A stretch of 39,356 bases of DNA from Flavobacterium sp. (GCA_016787805.1 JAEUTY010000036.1:1-39356); one strand, 5' to 3'. Shown: positions 25,989 through 34,803, numbered from the stretch's first letter. The notes: generated by a model from the letters alone, not told the origin. Made by a program: numbers and translations.

Positions 25989-27254
25989 ATGAACAATTCA
26001 GCAATTCACCAAGAAGAAAAAAAGTCCTTTTTAGGCAACCTAACCGTTCAAATCATAATTGCCATGCTTTTGGGTATGATTTTGGGCGTATTCATCCACA
26101 ACAATTACACACCCGAAGCAGCTAAAGATTTCAGTGGTTACATCAAAATGCTCGCTACCATTTTTATTCGTTTAGTACAAATGATTATCTCACCATTGGT
26201 CTTTACCACTTTGGTAGTCGGAATTGCCAAACTAGGCGACATCAAATCGGTGGGACGAATAGGAGGAAAGGCGTTAGGTTGGTTTTTTACAGCATCGTTT
26301 ATATCCTTATTAATAGGAATGTTTTGGGTCAATTTCTTCCAACCTGGAATCGGAATTCAACTGATTGATATCGACCCGACTACTGCTTCTGAAGTAACCG
26401 AAAAAACACAAAACTTCTCCGCGCAAAATTTCGTCGAACATATCATTCCCAAAAGTATTGTAGAAGCAATGGCAACTAATGAGATTTTACAAATCGTAAT
26501 TTTCTCCATTTTCTTCGGGTTGGCAGCAGCTTCAATTGGCGATTTTACCAAACCTGTAATCAATGCCTTAGACAAAACATCACACATTATTTTAAAAATG
26601 GTGAATTACGTAATGAAATTTGCTCCACTTGGTGTTTTCGGAGCCATTGCTGGTGTTTTCGCCACTCGCGATGTAAGCGATTTGTTGATTACGTATGCTA
26701 AGTTTTTTGGCTCATTTTTAGTCGGAATTACTTCGCTTTGGGTAGTTTTATTAGTGGTTGGTTATGTTTTTCTAAAAGGTCATATGACAACTTTGCTTAA
26801 ACGAATTGTAAGTCCATTAATTATTGCTTTCGGAACGACAAGTAGCGAAGCTGTTTTTCCAAAATTGACTGAGGAATTAGAGCGATTTGGTATCAAAGAC
26901 AAAATTGTATCATTTATGTTGCCTTTGGGTTATTCGTTCAACCTAGACGGAAGTATGATGTACATGACATTTGCTAGTATTTTTATAGCACAAGCCTCAG
27001 GAATCGAACTCGATTTGGGCACGCAAATGACAATGTTATTAGTATTAATGCTTACCAGTAAAGGTATTGCAGGTGTTCCAAGAGCAAGTTTGGTTGTAGT
27101 AGCTGCTACTTGTGGTATGTTTGATATTCCAGTTGAAGGAATCGCTTTAATTTTGCCAATAGATCATTTTTGTGATATGTTCAGAAGCGCTACTAATGTT
27201 TTAGGAAATGCGCTCGCCACCTCTGTCGTTGGAAAGTGGGAGAAAGAAGATTAA
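25989..27254 (+). CDS. Dicarboxylate/amino acid:cation symporter (GltP/DctA family)
   Basis: A 421-aa inner-membrane transporter of the DAACS family, importing glutamate/aspartate or C4-dicarboxylates with Na+ or H+. It shows the family hairpin motif FGTTSSEAVFPKL (usual form SSSAATLP), NLDGSMMYMTFASIFIAQ (the NxDG/NMDGT-like segment), LTSKGIAGVPRASLVV in the second re-entrant loop, and a closing DHFCDMFRSATNVLGNA. The substrate cannot be fixed. The 155-bp gap from aroC is filled by element E3. A strong terminator follows. Confidence 0.9.
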   Translation: MNNSAIHQEEKKSFLGNLTVQIIIAMLLGMILGVFIHNNYTPEAAKDFSGYIKMLATIFIRLVQMIISPLVFTTLVVGIAKLGDIKSVGRIGGKALGWFFTASFISLLIGMFWVNFFQPGIGIQLIDIDPTTASEVTEKTQNFSAQNFVEHIIPKSIVEAMATNEILQIVIFSIFFGLAAASIGDFTKPVINALDKTSHIILKMVNYVMKFAPLGVFGAIAGVFATRDVSDLLITYAKFFGSFLVGITSLWVVLLVVGYVFLKGHMTTLLKRIVSPLIIAFGTTSSEAVFPKLTEELERFGIKDKIVSFMLPLGYSFNLDGSMMYMTFASIFIAQASGIELDLGTQMTMLLVLMLTSKGIAGVPRASLVVVAATCGMFDIPVEGIALILPIDHFCDMFRSATNVLGNALATSVVGKWEKED

Positions 27255-27258
27255 TAAA

Positions 27259-27286
27259 AAAGACTAAGCAAAACTTAGTCTTTTTT
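27259..27286. terminator. Bidirectional intrinsic terminator
   Basis: AAAGACTAAG (27259-27268) pairs with CTTAGTCTTT (27274-27283) with T-runs on either strand. On the plus strand it ends the symporter gene. On the minus strand its right arm overlaps the last codons of a 45-aa reading frame, an economical arrangement. Confidence 0.88.
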
Positions 27287-27412
27287 GTTTTTATTACTGT
27301 TCATCATCATTAGTACTATGCCTACTAATCCGAGAATAACCAAGGCAAAAACACCAATCATAATAAATGCACCGTTGTCCCAAGAGTAAAGTGGAAGAGC
27401 TAATTTTGTCAT
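27275..27412 (-). CDS. 45-aa single-pass membrane peptide
   Basis: A small reading frame from ATG at 27412 to TAA. It begins MTKLALPLYSWDNGAF, has a hydrophobic helix of about 20 residues (residues 16-37, ending in three Met) and a lysine-rich tail, NSNKNKKD. This is a sensible membrane peptide with positive-inside topology (N-out, C-in). Its end is fused with a terminator hairpin, as expected for a real gene. It sits downstream of the DCC gene on the same strand, 65 bp away. Function is unknown. Confidence 0.6.
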   Translation of the reverse strand: MTKLALPLYSWDNGAFIMIGVFALVILGLVGIVLMMMNSNKNKKD

Positions 27413-27477
27413 GATTCTGAATTTTAGTTAATCAAAAGTAAAAATTCTACAATCGAAATTGTATGACAATTATCAGT

Positions 27478-27897
27478 TTACAAAAATTTAGCTTTCAATT
27501 CGGGTGTTGGAATCATGCAACTTTCTTTTTTGCCGTACCATTTGTAGCGATTCCGAGCAATATAATCGTAAACAACATCACGTAAAGCATTTGGCAACAA
27601 CCTAAAGAGCATTCCGTAGTTAAAAAATCCTTGCAATGATTTGGCAATTTCTATCACAGCTGAAGATTTGTAGTAATAGGCAATTCCGGGTAGATACAAA
27701 ACGATACTATCAATATTTTTGCTAGCAATACCAATATGTTTAATGATTTTTTGACCTAAGTCAGATTGTAAAGCTACAAATCGAAATTCGTCTTTTTTAT
27801 CGCGCTGAATTACATATTGCACAGATGAATTGCATAAATTACATACACCATCAAACAATATGATTTTCTTATCATTAGGCAATTCTGTTATTTCCAT
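27478..27897 (-). CDS. DCC-family thiol-disulfide oxidoreductase-like protein
   Basis: A 139-aa protein of the DUF393/DCC family, named for its conserved DxxCxxC: here FDGVCNLCNSSVQYVIQRD near residue 15. The family is thioredoxin-like and probably redox-active; its substrate is unknown. RFVALQSDLGQK and FFNYGMLFRLLPNALRD are also typical family stretches. The gene starts one base after the mutS2 stop codon and is probably translated from the same mRNA. A link to mismatch-type repair is not established. Confidence 0.9.
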   Translation of the reverse strand: MEITELPNDKKIILFDGVCNLCNSSVQYVIQRDKKDEFRFVALQSDLGQKIIKHIGIASKNIDSIVLYLPGIAYYYKSSAVIEIAKSLQGFFNYGMLFRLLPNALRDVVYDYIARNRYKWYGKKESCMIPTPELKAKFL

Positions 27898-27898
27898 A

Positions 27899-30064
27899 TT
27901 ATTTATCTTGAACGTATTCTAATTCTTCTAAGCTTACTTTGGAAGTAAAAATGCCATAATTGACAACGGCTTTATTCTTTTCAATTTTATCAATTGTTCC
28001 TATCGATTTTCCGTCGGTCATTCGCACTCTGTCACCCACTTTTAAAACTACTTTGGGCTTTTCAGGCACTTGTTGGGCTTTGATTTTTTTCTCTTTTTTT
28101 ACTTTGCGAATTTCTTCTACTTTTACTTTGACTTCTTCAACAACTTGTTTCTGAATCACTTCTTTTTCCTTCTTCTCTTTGGCTGTCGATTTTTTTCTTT
28201 TGGAATTCTCAATTTCTACCATTTTCAAAAATTCACCAATCAGCACTTTCTTGTCTTTATTATTGAAGTATTTTTCCGAAATATCATCGATCTTCTGGCC
28301 TATATAAATCAAGCGTTGATTGGCATCATACAACTCTTGATAACGTTCCAATTTCTCTTGAATCTTGGCATTAATCAATTCCATTTTTTTGCTTTCTTCA
28401 CGTGCTTTAACTTCCTCTTCTTTCAAATTCAACGATGTTTTTTCCAACTTTGAACGCTCTTTTTGCAATGTAGCAATCGTTTTGTCAAACCGCACTTTTC
28501 CACCTTCAATCTTCTTTTTTGCTCTATTAATTAACCCGTAAGGAATGCCATTTTTCTGAGCAACTTCAAAGGTAAATGAACTTCCGGCTTGACCTAAAAT
28601 CAGTTTGTACATTGGTTCCAATGACTTTTCATCAAACAACATGTTGGCATTGGTCGCAAAAGGCAATTCGTTGGCCAACATTTTCAAATTGGAATAATGC
28701 GTCGTGATGATTCCGTAAGCTTCACGATGGTAAAATTCTTCCAAAAAAGTTTCGGCTAAAGCACCACCTAATTCTGGATCAGAACCTGTCCCAAACTCGT
28801 CAATCAAAAACAAGGTTTTAGCATTACACTTCTTTAAAAAGTAGTTCATGTTTTTAAGTCGGTAACTGTAGGTACTTAAATGATTTTCAATGGATTGATT
28901 GTCGCCAATATCTGTTAAAATTCGGTCAAATAAAAAAGTTTCACTTCTTTCGTGCACTGGAATCAAAATCCCACTTTGCAACATCAATTGAAGCAATCCA
29001 ACCGTTTTCATTGAGATGGTTTTTCCACCCGCATTCGGTCCCGAAATCACAATGATTCTATTGTTGGAATTGAACTCTATGGTTTGCGGATAAGTAACTT
29101 CTTTTTTGGCTTTATTGGTTAAATACAAAATAGGATGGAAAGCTTCTCTAAAAAACAAACGTTTTTCTTCAGTTATTTTAGGAAGAATTGCATTAATATC
29201 ATTGGCATATTTGGCTTTGGCCGCAATAACATCTATATCGCTCAAAAACTCTTGATAAGCCTTTAACAATTCAGTAAACGGGCGAATTTCATTGGTTAAT
29301 TTCTTGATGATTTTAATGATTTCCTCTCGTTCTTCGTATTCTAAATTGTTGAGTTCTCTCGAGTATTTTAAAGTAGTTTCTGGTTCGATATAAGCGATGC
29401 TTCCCGTTTTGGAATTACCTAAAATAGAACCTTTTACCTTACGTCTATACATAGCTAAAACCGCTAAAACACGACGGTTTTCAATAATACTTTCTTTAAT
29501 ATCATCTAAGTAGCCAAGCGAATTGTATTGACTCAATGCCATACCGAAACTCTGATTTACTTTGCCACGAACAACGCTAATATTTCTGCGAATTTCAATC
29601 AAATCAGGTGATGCGTTGTCTTTGATTTCGCCATATTTATCGACAATTTCATCGATTTTCTGAATGATTACTTTGGTCAATTCTATAGCAGTTGACTTCG
29701 TATATATTTTCGGGTAATAATCTTGGAATTTTTTCAGAAAAACCAACAAAGTATTTACCGTGTCAGAAATAGTTGCAATTTTGCGAAAGCTTGGCACTTC
29801 CAAAAAACTATCTTCAATAGAAAGTAACTTGATTTCTGATGTAATCGATTCAAAACCATGATTGGGAATAGCATTATTGTTGCTAAATGACGATTGGTAT
29901 TCAGACGTTTGGAGTAATGCATCCATTAGATTTTCTTTGGAACTAAATGGTGCGATTTCCATGGCTTTTTGCTTGCCTAAATCGGTGTTGCATTTGCTGG
30001 AAATGGTGTGCAAAATAGTGTCGAATTCTAAATCCTGTAAGGTCTTTTTCGTAATTGAAATCAT
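27899..30064 (-). CDS. mutS2: MutS2-family ATPase without a C-terminal Smr domain
   Basis: A 721-aa MutS2-like protein. MutS2 proteins bind branched DNA or stalled, collided ribosomes rather than mismatches. It has the clamp and lever helices, Walker A SGPNAGGKT (Lys348), Walker B TLFLIDEFGTGSDPE, the ITTHYSNLK switch, a long charged coiled coil (about residues 520-660) and a small KOW-like beta domain (VGDRVRMTDGKSIGTIDKIE). It ends there: the Smr nuclease domain that closes B. subtilis MutS2 (about 785 aa) is missing. The ATG at 30064 is preferred to 30091 on the basis of family N-termini. TAACTTTG on the minus strand (30096-30089) is a likely -7 box. Confidence 0.9.
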   Translation of the reverse strand: MISITKKTLQDLEFDTILHTISSKCNTDLGKQKAMEIAPFSSKENLMDALLQTSEYQSSFSNNNAIPNHGFESITSEIKLLSIEDSFLEVPSFRKIATISDTVNTLLVFLKKFQDYYPKIYTKSTAIELTKVIIQKIDEIVDKYGEIKDNASPDLIEIRRNISVVRGKVNQSFGMALSQYNSLGYLDDIKESIIENRRVLAVLAMYRRKVKGSILGNSKTGSIAYIEPETTLKYSRELNNLEYEEREEIIKIIKKLTNEIRPFTELLKAYQEFLSDIDVIAAKAKYANDINAILPKITEEKRLFFREAFHPILYLTNKAKKEVTYPQTIEFNSNNRIIVISGPNAGGKTISMKTVGLLQLMLQSGILIPVHERSETFLFDRILTDIGDNQSIENHLSTYSYRLKNMNYFLKKCNAKTLFLIDEFGTGSDPELGGALAETFLEEFYHREAYGIITTHYSNLKMLANELPFATNANMLFDEKSLEPMYKLILGQAGSSFTFEVAQKNGIPYGLINRAKKKIEGGKVRFDKTIATLQKERSKLEKTSLNLKEEEVKAREESKKMELINAKIQEKLERYQELYDANQRLIYIGQKIDDISEKYFNNKDKKVLIGEFLKMVEIENSKRKKSTAKEKKEKEVIQKQVVEEVKVKVEEIRKVKKEKKIKAQQVPEKPKVVLKVGDRVRMTDGKSIGTIDKIEKNKAVVNYGIFTSKVSLEELEYVQDK

Positions 30065-30135
30065 AAATTGGCTTTCGCAATAGGGAAACAAAGTTACAAA
30101 GATTAAAAGTAATTATATTTGTAAAAAATAGTTAA

Positions 30136-30801
30136 ATGCAAGTAAAAATACATCCTTCATGGCAAGCACAATTGGAAAATGAATTTGTGAAGCCGTATTT
30201 TCAAAGCCTTATAGCATTTGTAAAAGAAGAATATGCAAAGCATCGTTGTTTTCCCAAGGGAAATCAAATATTCTCAGCTTTTGATTTTTGTCCATTTGAT
30301 GCTGTAAAAGTGGTCATTATTGGTCAAGATCCTTATCATGGTTTAGGTCAAGCCAATGGTTTGTGTTTTTCGGTCAACGACGGAATTGCTTTTCCTCCGT
30401 CATTAATCAATATTTTTAAAGAAATTGAGCAAGATTTAGCTATTCCATTTCCACAATCAGGTAATTTAGAACGTTGGGGCAAACAAGGCATTTTACTTTT
30501 AAACGCAACATTAACAGTGCGAGAAAGTGAAGCTGGAAGTCATCAAAACAAAGGTTGGGAAGATTTTACAGATGCAGTGATTCAACGAATTTCAGATCAA
30601 AAAGAAAATGTAGTTTTTTTGCTTTGGGGTGGATTTGCCAAGAAAAAAGGAGCCAAAATTAATCGAAGTAAACATTGTGTTTTAGAAACAGGTCATCCAT
30701 CGCCATTGAGTGCTAATCGCGGTTTGTGGTTTGGCAATAAACATTTTAGCAAAACCAATATTTTTCTAACTTCCAAAGGGAAAAATCCGATTCAGTGGTA
30801 A
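30136..30801 (+). CDS. ung: Uracil-DNA glycosylase
   Basis: Family 1 UDG, which removes uracil from DNA. The 221-aa protein has the catalytic water-activating motif GQDPYHG (Asp65), the uracil-binding NGLCFSV, LLLNATLTVRE and the Leu-loop GHPSPLSANRG with His187. A TATATTTG -7 box lies at 30114-30121. The stop codon directly abuts the stop of the converging transglutaminase-like gene, so there is no spacer and no terminator between them. Confidence 0.97.
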   Translation: MQVKIHPSWQAQLENEFVKPYFQSLIAFVKEEYAKHRCFPKGNQIFSAFDFCPFDAVKVVIIGQDPYHGLGQANGLCFSVNDGIAFPPSLINIFKEIEQDLAIPFPQSGNLERWGKQGILLLNATLTVRESEAGSHQNKGWEDFTDAVIQRISDQKENVVFLLWGGFAKKKGAKINRSKHCVLETGHPSPLSANRGLWFGNKHFSKTNIFLTSKGKNPIQW

Positions 30802-31734
30802 TTAGTACATTGTTAAAGCTCCCAAAATAGCTTCATTCATAAAAGGTCCGCCAGGATAATGCGCTGTATAATCTAGGTTTAACCAAATTTGATGGTATTC
30901 GTCGATATGATAATGTAGCGCTTGATCATGAACTTCATCCTTAAAAATGACTTCTTGAATGATATAGTTCACTCGTTCAAAATCTTTTTTTGTTCCAATT
31001 AAAATTTCTGGATAAATATGACCGTCTGTGTGAATCAAACGCGGAGTTCCACCAATTGATTTAATGCAAGCTGCCATCAAAATAGAATGATCATCACAAT
31101 CGCCCGACAAATACAATAGTGATTCTGAAGCTTTGGCTATATAATCTTTTCCTTTGGGATCACTAACATAGTTCCAACGCGAATTGATTTCTTTGAAAAC
31201 TGCAAAACAGTGAATTAAAGTAGAATATTGTTGATAACCTTTTACATCTTTAAAATGTTTGTTTGCAGCCATAATAGCAAAATTGCGCACTTTTGGATTT
31301 TCAAATTCAATAGCGTTTTCAACTTTAGACTTGTTGGGAAATGGCAGCAATTTGGAGATGATAATGTCTTGTGGATTCGGGTTTTCCGACATAAAATACA
31401 TCATGTATTTGTAATCATTGAATACGCTTTTGAAACCGTAACCACCAAAAACAGTTCCTATAAAAAGAACAACCAAATACAGAAAGATTGATATAAGAGT
31501 AATTCTCCGCATAGCTCTTAAAATCAACTGAAAAACCACCAAAATTAGAATAAAAATAATAATCCGATCCAAATGCCAAAACCAATTAAAGTCTATTAGT
31601 TTTTGGTGTACAATTATAAAAGCTGGAATTGTGATAAGAATATTCAATACAAAAATAATCATCATGTCCCAAGGTTTTTTGACCGTGAGTTTATCTTTCA
31701 ATTTGAGATAAGTTGGATGATTAAATTGTATCAT
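30802..31734 (-). CDS. Membrane-anchored transglutaminase-like protein
   Basis: A 310-aa protein with three hydrophobic segments in its first 100 residues and a transglutaminase-like cysteine-protease-fold domain after them. The predicted triad is Cys in LSGDCDDHSI, His in RLIHTDGHIYPEI (first or second His) and Asp in WLNLDYTAHYPGG. Such domains in bacteria are usually proteases or amidases rather than cross-linkers. It is last in a minus-strand set after the solute-binding-like gene (21 bp gap) and the glycosidase-like lipoprotein. It may be active on the periplasmic side; the substrate is unknown. Confidence 0.78.
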   Translation of the reverse strand: MIQFNHPTYLKLKDKLTVKKPWDMMIIFVLNILITIPAFIIVHQKLIDFNWFWHLDRIIIFILILVVFQLILRAMRRITLISIFLYLVVLFIGTVFGGYGFKSVFNDYKYMMYFMSENPNPQDIIISKLLPFPNKSKVENAIEFENPKVRNFAIMAANKHFKDVKGYQQYSTLIHCFAVFKEINSRWNYVSDPKGKDYIAKASESLLYLSGDCDDHSILMAACIKSIGGTPRLIHTDGHIYPEILIGTKKDFERVNYIIQEVIFKDEVHDQALHYHIDEYHQIWLNLDYTAHYPGGPFMNEAILGALTMY

Positions 31735-31755
31735 TTGAGATCAAAAGCAACCGGT

Positions 31756-32607
31756 TTAAATGGCTTTTACTATTTCAGCAAAAGTACCTTTTTTCTCTAT
31801 AATATTGAGGTCAAACAGTTGATTTTGAATTTTGTTTAACATTTCTTTCGGTAATTGGTTTTGCGACCATTCTGTCAACGATAGCCATTCGCGAATGTCT
31901 TCAATTTTTTGATGATATTTTGAAGCCAACGTTACATCAATACACGGAATTTCTTTGAACTCTTGTGTTGTCAAATTGATCACTTCCAAAATTTGTGCAA
32001 TAGTATTAGGATGTTTTTTTAGTACTTCATCCCGAACAGCAATTACAAAGCATGGCCATGGAGTAGGGCAATCGCCTACTCGACGAAATATTCCTTTATC
32101 AACCAAAGGTTTGGTCATGAAGCGTTCCCACATAAAGTAATCGGCTGTTCCATTGGTCAATGCTTCTACTGCGCCATCTATGGTATTAACTACTTCAAAT
32201 TGTAAATTATCCGTTTTCCAACCTTGATTGTTTGCATTTACATACGCCATCAATTGAGAACCTGAACCATAACGTGAGATGGCTATCTTAGTGTTTTCTA
32301 GGTCAGCAATTGATTTGAATTTGGACTTTGCATCAACGTGAATTCCCCAAATAAGCGGACTTTCAACATACACTTGCACAATCTTACTCGGATTTCCAGC
32401 ATTGATGTCTTTGACAATTCCTTCGGTAAGAATTACAGCAATATCCGTTTCACCATTACGTAACATTTGGCACATTTTTCCAGTACCTTCGGGAACATCA
32501 GTCCATTCTGAATTAATTCCGATTGATTCAAATTCGCCATTTTCAATGCACAAATGCCAGGGCAAATTGAAATGTTCTGGAACACCAGCTATTTTTATAG
32601 TTTTCAT
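31756..32607 (-). CDS. Solute-binding-like protein lacking a signal peptide (Ca3427-like)
   Basis: A 283-aa type 2 periplasmic-binding fold, related to the SsuA/NMT1/THI5-type proteins. It starts MKTIKIAGVPEHFNLPWHLC with no signal peptide or lipobox, so it is probably cytoplasmic. From memory, GVPEHFNLPWHL and ADYFMWERFMTKPLVD fit the family typified by Candida albicans Ca3427, which also occurs in fungi. No ABC transporter permease or ATPase gene is nearby, so a role in uptake is unlikely. It may be a ligand sensor or an enzyme. It lies between the glycosidase-like gene (9 bp gap) and the transglutaminase-like gene. Confidence 0.75.
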   Translation of the reverse strand: MKTIKIAGVPEHFNLPWHLCIENGEFESIGINSEWTDVPEGTGKMCQMLRNGETDIAVILTEGIVKDINAGNPSKIVQVYVESPLIWGIHVDAKSKFKSIADLENTKIAISRYGSGSQLMAYVNANNQGWKTDNLQFEVVNTIDGAVEALTNGTADYFMWERFMTKPLVDKGIFRRVGDCPTPWPCFVIAVRDEVLKKHPNTIAQILEVINLTTQEFKEIPCIDVTLASKYHQKIEDIREWLSLTEWSQNQLPKEMLNKIQNQLFDLNIIEKKGTFAEIVKAI

Positions 32608-32616
32608 GCTATAAAT

Positions 32617-33738
32617 TTAATTCATTTTTTCTTTTGCCATCCAACTTTTCCATAATTGATAGGATGGTCGAGGATGACCATTTTGATCTTTCAATCCAGT
32701 ATCTCTCCAAAATAAAAATAGATCTTGGTACAAACCTAAGGATTGAATGGTCGTAATTCCGGCATCATAATCTTTACTACAAAACCAAATGACAAACTTG
32801 GCGTTGTATTGATTGGATAATCGACATATTTTTTCCAAATATGCTTTTTGCCATGCTTCATTACCTTGTCGGTTTAAACTATACGATGGAATTACTAAGT
32901 TTTCGGCAATGTAACCTGTCTCTGCAAATACAAATGGTTTGTTAGTCATTGTGATGAAACGTTCATAATAATTGGAAGGAAATAAATCGGGGTTAGTATT
33001 TCCACTTGCTGATGAACTGACTGTCACATAAGGATACGAACTCAAACCAATATAATCAGTATAAGGAAGCAATTGATTGGCGTAGGAAAATCCTTCGGCA
33101 CTTTCATCAACAATAAAGCTTACAAAAAAAGGTAAATTGGGATAATTGGCTTTTAACTGCGGATAAACTTGCGATAAAAAATCCTTGTACAATGCAAAAT
33201 CGGACGCTGGGAATGTTAAAACATTGCTTTCCACACCATAATTTACATAATCAGGTTGAAACGAATCAATCAACCAACTGATGTAATTGACATAAGCCGT
33301 TACAACATTAGGATGATTGACTGGCCAACTTTCCCAAGAATCTTGGACAGAAGTAGCAACAGTAGAATTTACATAATAATCCGCTTTGTGAAGTCGTGAT
33401 AAATTCAATGCTGACACACTTAACAATATTTTTTTTGAGGAATTGGTGTGATTAATTCGGTAATTAACGTCGTTTTGTAGTTGCACTGGCATTGGTTGAT
33501 TGTTGAATGCTTCTTCATACGGAATTCCGTCGTCAAAATGATGCGAAACGATGTCACAATGATTGTTGATGAAAGCATAAGAAGAGTCGACTTCAGCAAC
33601 TGTAAAATCAGCAGGCCAAGGCGTTACACCCATAAAAAAAGAACGCTTTTCGGTTGCAATTGTTGCTTCTTCATCGTTACTACATCCAATTGCTGTTATA
33701 ATTATAAAGAAAACACTTAGTAAATTAGTCAGCTTCAT
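32617..33738 (-). CDS. Glycosidase-like TIM-barrel lipoprotein
   Basis: A 373-aa lipoprotein (signal MKLTNLLSVFFIIITAIGC; acidic SNDEE after the Cys, as in surface-exposed Bacteroidota lipoproteins). The body resembles GH53-like clan GH-A barrels: YVNYGVESN could carry the acid/base Glu at the end of strand 4 and FVFAETGY the nucleophile Glu at strand 7, with LPYTDYIGLSSYPY between them. The Asn normally before the acid/base Glu is replaced by Val, so activity is uncertain. The ATG at 33738 gives a proper lipoprotein signal; one at 33765 would precede it by nine residues. No SusC/SusD pair is present. Confidence 0.65.
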   Translation of the reverse strand: MKLTNLLSVFFIIITAIGCSNDEEATIATEKRSFFMGVTPWPADFTVAEVDSSYAFINNHCDIVSHHFDDGIPYEEAFNNQPMPVQLQNDVNYRINHTNSSKKILLSVSALNLSRLHKADYYVNSTVATSVQDSWESWPVNHPNVVTAYVNYISWLIDSFQPDYVNYGVESNVLTFPASDFALYKDFLSQVYPQLKANYPNLPFFVSFIVDESAEGFSYANQLLPYTDYIGLSSYPYVTVSSSASGNTNPDLFPSNYYERFITMTNKPFVFAETGYIAENLVIPSYSLNRQGNEAWQKAYLEKICRLSNQYNAKFVIWFCSKDYDAGITTIQSLGLYQDLFLFWRDTGLKDQNGHPRPSYQLWKSWMAKEKMN

Positions 33739-33796
33739 AATTCTTCGGTTTAGTTTATTAGACAACGAAAAATGCAGTTAAAAAGTATACTGACTT

Positions 33797-34321
33797 TTAA
33801 TTGGGATTCTCCATTTCATACCAATTGCAAAGTAGATCTTCCCAATAAAATTGCCCAGTTTGAATCATGCCAATGCGTTGTAAAATGGTATTTGAACCTA
33901 TATTATCAACATGTGCTGACGCATACATTTTTGGTAGGTTCATTTGATTAAAACCATAATCCAACCAAGCTTTGGCTGCTTCTAATGCATAGCCTTTTCG
34001 CCAGTGTTTTTCTTGCAACCTATAACCCAAATCGTAAAAGTTAACGTGATTGTTTTCGGGTTCAGTGATGAATTTTAATCCCGCCCAGCCAATTACTTCA
34101 TTGGTTTCTTTTAAAACCGCGGCAAAGCGACCGATTCCGTTATTAATATACTGATTTTGCAAACTGTTAATGTAGCCTAATACTTGATCAATTGAGGTTA
34201 AAGGTTGATTACCCAAATATTGGTGAACATTCGGATTGCTATCGAGTTCAAAAAGCGCTTCGGCGTCGCTGATTTCTATTGGACGATACATTAATCGTTC
34301 CGATTCAAATTGGATGTTCAT
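33797..34321 (-). CDS. GNAT family N-acetyltransferase (RimJ/RimL-like)
   Basis: A 174-aa acetyltransferase using acetyl-CoA. ESERLMYRPIEISDAEALFEL at the start and LGYRLQEKHWRKGYALEAAKAW (acetyl-CoA loop, residues about 109-131) mark the RimJ/L type, followed by YASAHVDNIGSNTILQRIGM. The substrate is unknown: ribosomal protein termini, an antibiotic or a small amine. Its start codon overlaps the stop of the VOC gene (ATGA), so the two are translationally coupled. Confidence 0.88.
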   Translation of the reverse strand: MNIQFESERLMYRPIEISDAEALFELDSNPNVHQYLGNQPLTSIDQVLGYINSLQNQYINNGIGRFAAVLKETNEVIGWAGLKFITEPENNHVNFYDLGYRLQEKHWRKGYALEAAKAWLDYGFNQMNLPKMYASAHVDNIGSNTILQRIGMIQTGQFYWEDLLCNWYEMENPN

Positions 34322-34695
34322 TGGATTTTTAAATGTGAAATAGCGATTCGATAACCATCAGGATCAAGAAATAATATACCGTTTTCGTTCCAATACGGAT
34401 TTTTAGCTTTTATCAATTCAACAGCGTTTAGCTTTAGTTTTTCGAGAACTATTTCGTATTCTAATTTAGAATTGGGATAGAATACCAAGATATCTTCATC
34501 CCCAAAATTAAATTCAATAATTTCAGTTGATTTAGTGAATTCTAAATGCCAATTTTCGTGTGGTTTGCCAATAAAAACGCCATCGTAACCGTCGTGATTT
34601 TCAAAACCACCCAAGATTTCCAATCCCAAAACGTTGCAGTAAAACGATTGGAGTACCTCTAAATTGTTGGTATGTCGAGCAAAACGAAAAGTCAT
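34318..34695 (-). CDS. VOC (glyoxalase/bleomycin resistance) family protein
   Basis: A 125-aa vicinal-oxygen-chelate-fold protein. FRFARHTNNLEVLQSFYCNV (with the first metal-binding His), the central HLEFTKS and the closing FLDPDGYRIAISHL are typical of the family. It could be a lyase, dioxygenase or binding protein; the exact role is not evident. It overlaps the GNAT gene by four bases. Its leader runs directly into the inverted-repeat region at 34714-34795. Confidence 0.85.
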   Translation of the reverse strand: MTFRFARHTNNLEVLQSFYCNVLGLEILGGFENHDGYDGVFIGKPHENWHLEFTKSTEIIEFNFGDEDILVFYPNSKLEYEIVLEKLKLNAVELIKAKNPYWNENGILFLDPDGYRIAISHLKIQ

Positions 34696-34713
34696 GTTAA
34701 TTTGTCAATTTAT

Positions 34714-34795
34714 CAATTAGTCAATGTGTCAATTAGTCAATGTGACAATTAATGTGCTAATTGGCTAATTCTCAAATTGACACATTGACTAATTG
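34714..34795. repeat. 21-bp perfect inverted repeat containing 16-bp direct repeats
   Basis: Arms at 34714-34734 and 34775-34795 are perfectly complementary over 21 bp, across a 40-bp loop that contains CAATTAATGTGCTAATTG. The left side is also a direct repeat: CAATTAGTCAATGTGT (34714-34729) then CAATTAGTCAATGTGA (34730-34745). It fills the 108-bp gap between the nucleoside phosphorylase and VOC genes. It could end the phosphorylase transcript, but there is no clean T-run. Confidence 0.85.
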
Positions 34796-34803
34796 GCACA
34801 TTA

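Noticed and set aside
28070-28453. 127-residue plus-strand reading frame rich in Phe and Leu
   Set aside because: It is the antisense of the Lys/Glu-rich coiled coil of mutS2; low-complexity shadow, not a membrane protein.
31756-32607. ABC transporter substrate-binding lipoprotein
   Set aside because: No signal peptide or lipobox, and no permease or ATPase gene nearby.
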